Notes under the pieces: generated by a model
The model's database searches: none
The model's input: only the letters and a program-made list of their open reading frames with translations
Told to the model about the DNA's origin: nothing
Shown: piece after piece, positions 6,394 through 11,628 of the stretch
Layout of the letters: each line of letters starts with the position of its first letter
Position numbering within the stretch: position 1 is the first letter of the stretch
Made by a program: the position numbers and the translations under genes
Assembly: GCA_002428605.1 (NCBI GenBank)
Contig: DIXH01000081.1
Coordinates: 1 to 11,628 of the forward strand
Reading direction: 5' to 3'
DNA length: 11,628 nt
Source of the DNA: Clostridiaceae bacterium UBA6085
GTDB taxonomy: Bacteria > Bacillota > Clostridia > Clostridiales > Clostridiaceae

Positions 6394-6936
6394 TTGAAGC
6401 TGTTACTCGAAATGTTCGTATCCTTCTTCAAGATCGGTGCATTTACCATCGGAGGAGGGTATGCCATGCTGCCGCTCATACAGAAGGAAGTCGTTGAAAA
6501 CAAGAAATGGATAAATGAGGAGGATTTCCTCGACATGGTGGCTATATCACAGTCTGCCCCTGGGCCGATCGCTGTGAACATAAGCGTATTTGTCGGGAAC
6601 AAGATAAAGGGTTTACCTGGAATGGCTGCGACCGTCCTTGGAGCGACTCTCCCGTCTTTCCTTATAATCATCCTTGTTGCATCTGTATTCATAGGGATAG
6701 AGAAGCATCCTATAGTTGCCAGGGTGTTCATGGGAATCAGGCCTGCGGTTGTTGCGCTTATAGCTGCACCAGTCATAAAGATGGCAAAGACAGCAAAGAT
6801 GGACAGCAGGAACTTCTACATTCCCCTGACCGCTGTCATTCTCGTAGGATTCCTGGGAGTGACTCCCATATATGTCATAATAGGGTTCATCCTCTTCGGG
6901 ATAATCTCGACTTATATAAGAAGGAGGATGAAATAG
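6394..6936 (+). CDS. Short-chain chromate transporter (CHR) family protein, first half
   Basis: At 180 residues this is a single CHR domain, half the length of classical ChrA. CHR proteins extrude chromate in resistant bacteria; many paralogues have unknown anion substrates. Family motifs are visible: FFKIGAFTIGGGYAMLPLIQ (11-30) and SQSAPGPIAVN (52-62), followed by several hydrophobic helices. The start is TTG (6394-6396), with AAAGGATG about eight bases upstream; the next ATG, five codons in, has no comparable site. The gene follows the ABC exporter by 22 bases, and the next CHR gene starts right after its stop. Paired short CHR proteins generally work together as a heterodimer with opposite membrane orientation, so this one probably needs its neighbour. 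Confidence 0.9.
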   Translation: MKLLLEMFVSFFKIGAFTIGGGYAMLPLIQKEVVENKKWINEEDFLDMVAISQSAPGPIAVNISVFVGNKIKGLPGMAATVLGATLPSFLIIILVASVFIGIEKHPIVARVFMGIRPAVVALIAAPVIKMAKTAKMDSRNFYIPLTAVILVGFLGVTPIYVIIGFILFGIISTYIRRRMK

Positions 6937-7461
6937 ATGCCTGTTTTACTAGACCTTTTCATAACCTTCTTCAAGATCGGACTGTTCAGCTTCGGTGGCG
7001 GATATGCCATGCTTCCCCTCATTCAGAATGAAGTGGTAGTAAAGCATGGCTGGCTGACAGCTGAGTCATTCATCAACATAGTTGGAATAAGCCAGGCTAC
7101 ACCAGGGCCTATAGCTATAAATTCAGCTACCTATGTAGGCTACAAGACAGCGGGGATAATAGGATCAACCTGTGCAACCCTCGGTGTGGTAATGCCTTCA
7201 GTTATCATTATTTATATAGTTTCAAGGCTCTTCATGAAGTATAAGGATGGCATATATGTCCAGGGTACCTTGAAGGTAATAAGGCTTGGAGCAGTCGGAC
7301 TCATAGCAGCTGCAGCGGTCCTCCTTATGGATGACGTCTTCGTGAACATACAGAGCGTAATGATATTTATAGTCGCGTTCATTGCCAACTTCAGGTTCAA
7401 GCTGGATCCGATAAGACTGGTAATACTCGCGGGAATTGCAGGTTTCCTGATATTCAGGTAG
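6937..7461 (+). CDS. Short-chain chromate transporter (CHR) family protein, second half
   Basis: This 174-residue CHR-domain protein is a paralogue of its upstream neighbour. FFKIGLFSFGGGYAMLPLIQ falls at 11-30 and SQATPGPIAIN at 52-62, exactly the same registers as in the first protein. The ATG follows the TAG of the first gene with no gap. AAGGAGG (6921-6927) lies nine bases before it, inside the end of the first gene. Such adjacency points to fixed co-production and a two-subunit transporter. A strong hairpin terminator stands 55 bases downstream and ends the operon. Chromate export is the family's reference activity, not something the sequence proves here. Confidence 0.9.
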   Translation: MPVLLDLFITFFKIGLFSFGGGYAMLPLIQNEVVVKHGWLTAESFINIVGISQATPGPIAINSATYVGYKTAGIIGSTCATLGVVMPSVIIIYIVSRLFMKYKDGIYVQGTLKVIRLGAVGLIAAAAVLLMDDVFVNIQSVMIFIVAFIANFRFKLDPIRLVILAGIAGFLIFR

Positions 7462-7515
7462 ACGGAAGCATAAATCACCAAGTTAATTCCAAAGAAATAA
7501 TCAGCAGAGTGTTCT

Positions 7516-7550
7516 AAACAAACCGGGGTGCCCAGCATCCCGGTTTGTTT
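7516..7550 (+). terminator. Terminator of the ABC exporter-CHR operon
   Basis: AAACAAACCGGG (7516-7527) pairs perfectly with CCCGGTTTGTTT (7539-7550). The helix can continue through G-T and TGC/GCA to a three-base loop, giving a 16-bp stem. The 3' arm ends in TTTGTTT. It isolates the CHR genes from the tetR promoter, which begins eight bases later. Confidence 0.88.
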
Positions 7551-7557
7551 GCACTCG

Positions 7558-7586
7558 TTTACAAATATCGCAATGCGTGATAGAAT
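7558..7586 (+). promoter_or_regulatory. Promoter of the tetR-ABC operon
   Basis: TTTACA (7558-7563) and TAGAAT (7581-7586) are separated by exactly 17 bases, each with five of six matches to the sigma-A consensus. The expected transcription start (about 7593) lies inside the first operator palindrome, so a bound repressor would block initiation. Confidence 0.8.
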
Positions 7587-7618
7587 ATGACCAGAGAGTC
7601 ATATGACCTGGCGGTCAT
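7587..7618. promoter_or_regulatory. Two abutting palindromic operators, probable TetR sites
   Basis: Site 1 (7587-7602) is ATGACCAGAGAGTCAT and site 2 (7603-7618) is ATGACCTGGCGGTCAT. Each is a dyad of ATGACY with a 4-base centre; site 2 is perfect and site 1 has one mismatched pair. They touch with no gap, and a flanking T and A extend each to 18 bp. Placed immediately after the -10 box and before the tetR start, they fit autorepression by the downstream TetR protein, possibly as two dimers bound side by side. Confidence 0.8.
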
Positions 7619-7645
7619 AATTGTGAACTCAATGGAGATGATAAG

Positions 7646-8281
7646 ATGCCAAAAAGCACTTTCTTCAATCTACCTGACGAAAAGAGGGTGAAGATAGAGG
7701 CTGCAGCGCTTGAAGAATTCAGGAAGCACAGCTACCAGAGCTCAAGCATAAACAGGATCGTAAGCGTATCAGACATACCTAAGGGAAGCTTCTACCAGTA
7801 TTTTGAAAACAAGAAGGACCTGTACATGCACATTATTTCGATAATTGCTGAAAAGAAGCTGGAGTACATGGGACCTCTCCTCCAGAATCCACAGAACCTG
7901 GACCTGTTCACTCTCATAAGGGAGCTTTTCAGGTCAGGGATCGAGTTTGGAATAAGCAATCCTGAATTTCTTGAAATCGGAAACCGACTGATGAGAGACC
8001 AGTCATCTGAAATATACAAGGAGCTTCTGCATGACAACAGGTCAAGGTCCGACGAGATTTTCAAGAAATTGCTTAAGGAAGCCCAATCAAAGGGTGAGGT
8101 CAGGGAAGACCTGGACATTAATCTTGCCGCTTTCCTTCTGACTTCCTTGAATTCGACTGTAATGGATTATTACATAAGTGAGCATGGCGATGAAGGCTAT
8201 TCCATCGATATCCTGAAGGAGGTGGACAAGCTTATTGGGTTCATACGATATGGTTTTGCAGAAAGGGGTGAAGAGAATTGA
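7646..8281 (+). CDS. TetR/AcrR-family transcriptional regulator
   Basis: This 211-residue protein has an N-terminal TetR helix-turn-helix (about 13-60). Its second and third helices read SSSINRIVSVSDIPKGSFYQYFENKKDLY (32-60), with the family's characteristic G-S/T-F/L-Y-x-Y-F-x-x-K signature. The remaining all-helical part would hold the ligand pocket and dimer interface. It probably represses its own operon through the palindromes 28-59 bases upstream of its ATG and releases DNA when a toxic compound binds. The start is the ATG with GGAG eight bases upstream. Its TGA overlaps the TTG of the ABC ATPase by four bases, so regulator and pump are coupled. The inducer is unknown. Confidence 0.93.
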   Translation: MPKSTFFNLPDEKRVKIEAAALEEFRKHSYQSSSINRIVSVSDIPKGSFYQYFENKKDLYMHIISIIAEKKLEYMGPLLQNPQNLDLFTLIRELFRSGIEFGISNPEFLEIGNRLMRDQSSEIYKELLHDNRSRSDEIFKKLLKEAQSKGEVREDLDINLAAFLLTSLNSTVMDYYISEHGDEGYSIDILKEVDKLIGFIRYGFAERGEEN

Positions 8282-9132
8282 TCAAAGTCTCTAATCTTAC
8301 CTATATATATGACAAGAGCGACCACAAGGCGGTGGATGACGTCAGCTTTGAGGTTGAGAAGGGTGAGGTGTTCGGATTCCTCGGACCTTCAGGTGCGGGA
8401 AAGTCCACCACACAGGGAATACTTACAGGTCTTCTTCCAATCCAGGGTGGTGAAGGAAGTGTTGCTGGACATGACCTGAGGAAGATTTCCAGTGAAATGT
8501 TCAACAGCATAGGCGTTTCCTTTGAGCAATCAAACGTATATGGAAAGCTTACTGCGCTTGAGAACCTTGAGTTCTACAGGAAGCTTTTTGATACTGATAC
8601 AATCGATCCTATGGAGCTTCTGAAGCTCGTCGGTCTCGACCATGTCTCGAAGAAGAGGGCATCAACGTTCTCCAAGGGAATGAAGCACAGGCTGACCTTC
8701 GCGAGAAGCATGCTGAACAAGCCGGAGATATGGTTTCTTGATGAGCCAACGACAGGGCTTGACCCTGCCATTGGAAACCAGATCAAGGACATCATAAAGG
8801 AAAAGAACAAGGAGGGAACCACCATATTCCTTACCACCCACAACATGTTCATTGCTGATGAGCTATGTCACAGGGTGGGCTTCATAGTCGACGGAAAGCT
8901 TCGCCTCATTGATTCACCTAAGAACCTGAAGCTTAAATATGGTGAAAAGATGATAGACATCGAGTACAGGGAAGGTGACAGGTCAATCAAGGAGACACTT
9001 TCGATTATCGAGGATAACGACAGGCAGAGGCTCGGAAGCATAATAGACAAAGGTGAGATCCTCACAATGCACACAAAGGAGGCAACATTGGAGGAGATTT
9101 TCATCAAGGTCACCGGCAGGGGGTTGGTCTGA
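8278..9132 (+). CDS. ABC transporter ATP-binding protein (ABC-2 exporter type)
   Basis: This 284-residue ATPase powers the two permeases downstream. Walker A is GPSGAGKST (36-44, Lys42), the Q-loop is FEQS (82-85), the signature is the variant FSKGM (131-135) in place of LSGGQ, Walker B is IWFLDE (151-156, Glu156), the D-loop is TGLD and the switch His is His188. The FSKGM/SKGM form is common in CcmA/NatA-like ATPases that serve ABC-2 permeases. The C-terminal 70 residues form the extra domain seen in drug and antibiotic exporters of this type. Translation starts at TTG (8278-8280), with GGGGTG eight bases upstream inside tetR. Its stop overlaps the first permease start by one base. Confidence 0.94.
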   Translation: MIKVSNLTYIYDKSDHKAVDDVSFEVEKGEVFGFLGPSGAGKSTTQGILTGLLPIQGGEGSVAGHDLRKISSEMFNSIGVSFEQSNVYGKLTALENLEFYRKLFDTDTIDPMELLKLVGLDHVSKKRASTFSKGMKHRLTFARSMLNKPEIWFLDEPTTGLDPAIGNQIKDIIKEKNKEGTTIFLTTHNMFIADELCHRVGFIVDGKLRLIDSPKNLKLKYGEKMIDIEYREGDRSIKETLSIIEDNDRQRLGSIIDKGEILTMHTKEATLEEIFIKVTGRGLV

Positions 9133-10178
9133 TGAAACTCTGGTATACGTTCCTAAGAGACCTGAAGGTATCTTTCAGGACCTTCTATATCTATATCGAG
9201 ATTGTAATGGCGCTCATATTTGTAGCAGTGGCCCTTTTCGTAGTTCCGGAGGATTATGTGCCAGATGTCAGGGCATATGTTCATGTGGAGGAGTCACCGA
9301 TGGCCTCTGCCGTCAAGGAAAGGCTCGAGGAGGGAGGCGAGAGCATAATTTTCGTTGACTCGAGGGATGCCCTTGTAAGCAGCCTTTCTTCCGACAGGGA
9401 ATCCTCAGGTGTATCTGTAACCTTTGAAGGCAGCAAGATAAACTATGAGGTGGTGCTGCAGGGATATGAGGGGGACAGGGTTAGGAACATGGTAAAGGCA
9501 TCGATCCTCTCGGAGTATCTTGAAAAGATGCCAGGTTTCGAATCAAAGGCTGAAATTCAGGTGCTGGACTCAAGAAGCACAAAGCTCAGCGACAGGATAG
9601 GTATACTTCCGGTATTCCTGCTGCTTAATTCCGGATTCGTCGGATTGTTCGTTGTCGCTGCCTACATATTCATAGACAAGGATGAAGGGACGATCCGTGC
9701 ACTTACTGTAACTCCGGTTAGGATAAGGGATTACCTCATCTCGAAGATGGGAGTCATGATGATGACCGGTATAGTGACAGGCCTTTTGACGACGATACTT
9801 GTGGCAGGAAAGGACGCGAACTATCCATACCTTCTTTTGCTGCTTATAGGCACAAACATATTCGGGACCGCCCTTGGGCTTCTGATCGCAAGCTTCTATG
9901 ATAATATCGTCAATTCGATGGGAAGCATATTCATTGTGGTGTTCCTTCTTGCTACTGCTACAGTCTCATACTATATGCCCGCATTTTCACCATTTGCCGT
10001 GAAGCTTCTTCCCTCATATCCGATGCTTTTCGCATTCAAGGAAGTATTCCTTGCTCAGCCTGACAGAGCCTTTGTGTTCATGGTTGCTGCCGGGTCCGCT
10101 GCTTGTGGCATCCTGATTTTCGGTGCGGCGCTGTACAGGTTCAAGAAGACTCTTACAGTGGTTGGAGGTGTATTCTGA
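9132..10178 (+). CDS. ABC-2 type permease, first subunit
   Basis: This 348-residue membrane protein has the ABC-2 layout. One helix near the N-terminus (about 20-40) is followed by a soluble extracytoplasmic segment of roughly 115 residues and then a bundle of about five helices from residue 160. The sequence DKDEGTIRALTVTPVRIRDYLISK after the second helix is the conserved cytoplasmic coupling region of ABC-2 permeases (E-G-T...L...P...). The ATG shares a base with the ATPase stop, with a G-rich ribosome binding site before it. It likely pairs with the next gene as a heterodimeric channel. Export of a hydrophobic toxin or drug is likely but not shown by the sequence. Confidence 0.9.
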   Translation: MKLWYTFLRDLKVSFRTFYIYIEIVMALIFVAVALFVVPEDYVPDVRAYVHVEESPMASAVKERLEEGGESIIFVDSRDALVSSLSSDRESSGVSVTFEGSKINYEVVLQGYEGDRVRNMVKASILSEYLEKMPGFESKAEIQVLDSRSTKLSDRIGILPVFLLLNSGFVGLFVVAAYIFIDKDEGTIRALTVTPVRIRDYLISKMGVMMMTGIVTGLLTTILVAGKDANYPYLLLLLIGTNIFGTALGLLIASFYDNIVNSMGSIFIVVFLLATATVSYYMPAFSPFAVKLLPSYPMLFAFKEVFLAQPDRAFVFMVAAGSAACGILIFGAALYRFKKTLTVVGGVF

Positions 10179-11176
10179 TGAGAAGGGTACTTGTCCTATT
10201 TATGAAGGAGCTCAAGACAGGTCTAAGGGACAGCATGATCGTGTATATTCTCATCGCCCCCTTCATCCTTGCACTGATACTGAAGGCCGTATCAACATCG
10301 GTTTCCGCGACTACCATCAATATCGCCGTAGACGGAACAGTAAGCGAGGAGACTTCAGCAATTCTAAGCGACTACGCAGAAGTGACCCGTTATGGCTCAA
10401 AGGATGAAATCATCAGAAGGATCGGGGATTCAGATGATGTGTTCGGACTCACCATGGTGGGAGACAACTACGTCATAATCAGCCAGGGTGATGAAATGGA
10501 TAGAAGTGCAGAGCTTCTTGAGGGAATCATCAACCATATCAGTAACCCTGATACTCCTGAAGCGATAGGTGTGTCTGTGACAGATATAGGATGGAAGATG
10601 TCACCTCTGAGCCAGTATGGAGGAAGTCTCCTGGCAGTGTTCGTGTCGGTGTTTGGCGGAATGGTCATACTGATCGGGCTTGTACAGGAGAAGCAGGAAA
10701 AGACCATAACAGCCCTTAATGTAAGTCCTATAAGGAAGATAGAGCTTGCGGCAGGGAAGGCTGCCCTTGGATTCCTGTTTCCACTCCTGCAGGTCGTCGG
10801 AGTCATCGCACTCATGGGATATGAGAAAATTGACTACATGATGGTCATCATGGTCACAATTTCAATTGCGTTCATAAGCGTCATAGTCGGCTTCGTTATC
10901 GGAGCCAACAATGACAATGTCATAGGTGCCATAGCAGGTATGAAGATACTGTTCGTACCGATACTGGCATCAGTATTCGGAGCTATACTATTAAAGGAAA
11001 GTCTTCAGTTCCTGCTTTACTGGTCTCCATTTTACTGGGCTTTCAAGGCAATTAACAAGATAGTCCTGAACGAAGCGACATGGCCGCTTGTTGCGTCCTA
11101 CAGCGGTATAATACTTGTAATAACATGTGCAGTATTTCTTCTGCTCAGGAAAAAGATACAGCACGGCCTTGTATGA
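10178..11176 (+). CDS. ABC-2 type permease, second subunit
   Basis: This 332-residue protein is a paralogue of the preceding permease. It has an N-terminal helix (about 22-40), an extracytoplasmic domain (about 45-150) and a C-terminal helix bundle. The matching coupling motif EKQEKTITALNVSPIRKIELAAGK replaces the usual E-G-T with E-K-T. The start is the ATG at 10178-10180, which overlaps the previous stop by one base and has GGAGGTG eight bases upstream. A longer in-frame reading adds 25 residues but those are translated from the other permease gene in a different frame and are not membrane-like. With the ATPase it completes one exporter. Confidence 0.9.
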   Translation: MRRVLVLFMKELKTGLRDSMIVYILIAPFILALILKAVSTSVSATTINIAVDGTVSEETSAILSDYAEVTRYGSKDEIIRRIGDSDDVFGLTMVGDNYVIISQGDEMDRSAELLEGIINHISNPDTPEAIGVSVTDIGWKMSPLSQYGGSLLAVFVSVFGGMVILIGLVQEKQEKTITALNVSPIRKIELAAGKAALGFLFPLLQVVGVIALMGYEKIDYMMVIMVTISIAFISVIVGFVIGANNDNVIGAIAGMKILFVPILASVFGAILLKESLQFLLYWSPFYWAFKAINKIVLNEATWPLVASYSGIILVITCAVFLLLRKKIQHGLV

Positions 11177-11202
11177 AGAATTAGAAAGAGGAGGTTTTTA
11201 CA

Positions 11203-11409
11203 TTGAATACACAAGCCCTTATTGGAATACTGCTCATAGTATATGCGGCGGTGGTCGTGATGCTGACGCTTAAGAAGCCGGAATCGATATGGAGCATGAA
11301 GAAGATACAGCTTTTTGAGAAGGCTCTTGGAGTAAAAGGCACTGAGATTTTATTCTATGTTTTTGCTGTTGTCGCTGCTGCTGTCGGTGTCTATCTCATG
11401 CTAAAATAA
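11203..11409 (+). CDS. Small two-helix membrane protein of the efflux operon
   Basis: This 68-residue protein starts at TTG (11203-11205), with a strong AGAGGAGG (11187-11194) eight bases upstream. It has a hydrophobic helix at about 5-23, a loop of roughly 22 residues rich in Lys and containing Trp30 (KKPESIWSMKKIQLFEKALGVKG), and a second helix at about 47-67. I do not recognise a named family with confidence; the helix, Trp-containing loop, helix layout recalls small uncharacterised membrane families such as DUF6199. It starts 26 bases after the second permease, and the terminator begins directly after its stop, so it belongs to the tetR-ABC operon. It may stabilise or modulate the exporter, but that is inference from position only. 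Confidence 0.8.
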   Translation: MNTQALIGILLIVYAAVVVMLTLKKPESIWSMKKIQLFEKALGVKGTEILFYVFAVVAAAVGVYLMLK

Positions 11410-11437
11410 CTAAAAGGCCGCGGAAGCGGCCTTTTAG
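11410..11437 (+). terminator. Terminator of the tetR-ABC operon
   Basis: CTAAAAGGCCGC (11410-11421) and GCGGCCTTTTAG (11426-11437) form a perfect 12-bp stem closed by a GGAA tetraloop (GNRA type). The 3' arm ends in CTTTTAGCTT. The stem starts on the base after the TAA stop of the small membrane protein. Confidence 0.9.
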
Positions 11438-11557
11438 CTTAAATAAAGTAATCTTCATTTACCATTGGCATTCTAGGTCTATTGGAATTTGAAGCTTCGC
11501 TTCTTACGGTTGATTTATCCCATCAGAAAGGTTTTTAAAAGTTTTTCAAATTCTTTG

Positions 11558-11587
11558 TTGACACTTCTTCAAACCTCGTGTTATTAT
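11558..11587 (+). promoter_or_regulatory. Strong promoter, probably of an rRNA operon
   Basis: A perfect -35 box TTGACA (11558-11563) is followed after 18 bases by TATTAT (11582-11587); alternative -10 readings of TTATTATATA are possible. An A/T-rich stretch upstream (about 11529-11557) could act as an UP element. The leader features right after it point to stable RNA transcription. Confidence 0.8.
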
Positions 11588-11593
11588 ATACAA

Positions 11594-11623
11594 GTTGCCT
11601 GAAGCAACAAGCTCTTTGAAAAT
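11594..11623 (+). promoter_or_regulatory. rRNA leader: hairpin plus boxA antitermination element
   Basis: GTTGC (11594-11598) and GCAAC (11604-11608) form a small boxB-like hairpin. AGCTCTTTGAAAA (11610-11622) then closely matches the boxA consensus of bacterial rRNA leaders (E. coli TGCTCTTTAACAA; Bacillota forms contain TCTTTGAAAA). In Bacillota this arrangement precedes 16S rRNA, so the transcribed gene should begin shortly past the window's right edge. Confidence 0.8.
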
Positions 11624-11628
11624 TAAAC

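Noticed and set aside
10103..10177. 25-residue N-terminal extension of the second ABC-2 permease
   Set aside because: It is translated from inside the first permease in another frame. The ATG at 10178 has GGAGGTG at ideal distance and the typical stop-start overlap.

Overview
The window looks like chromosomal DNA of a Bacillota bacterium, most likely of class Clostridia. The evidence is strong GGAGG-type ribosome binding sites, frequent TTG starts, heavy use of AGG (Arg) and ATA (Ile) codons, densely packed operons with hairpin terminators, and an rRNA-type leader with a UCUUUGAAAA boxA at the right edge. No genus can be named from the sequence alone.

Left part (1-2555). The end of thymidylate synthase (thyA) overlaps dihydrofolate reductase (folA) by one base, and a perfect hairpin terminator follows. 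A minus-strand membrane protein distantly related to the SatP/GPR1/FUN34/YaaH acetate transporters comes next. Behind it lies about 1 kb that is almost gene-free and AT-rich. It holds several inverted repeats, a near-identical 13-base direct repeat and one possible small membrane ORF, and may be a decayed insertion.

Middle (2556-7550). A minus-strand pair encodes a glycerophosphodiester phosphodiesterase and an MFS transporter that overlap by 17 bases. It is divergent from a plus-strand operon made of an MsbA/BmrA-like ABC half-exporter and two adjacent short chromate-transporter (CHR) proteins, closed by a strong terminator.

Right part (7551-11628). A self-contained TetR-regulated efflux operon has a promoter (TTTACA, 17 bp, TAGAAT) followed at once by two abutting 16-bp palindromes, the likely TetR operators. 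Then come tetR, an ABC ATPase, two ABC-2 permeases and a 68-residue two-helix membrane protein, all nearly touching or overlapping, ending in a GGAA-loop terminator. The last 70 bases hold a promoter, a small hairpin and a boxA typical of rRNA operons, so an rRNA gene (probably 16S) should begin just past the window.

Nothing here is an obviously new defence or mobile system. The most interesting points are the tandem operator, the unannotated small protein closing the efflux operon, the unusual translation start of the phosphodiesterase, and the repeat-bearing gene desert.
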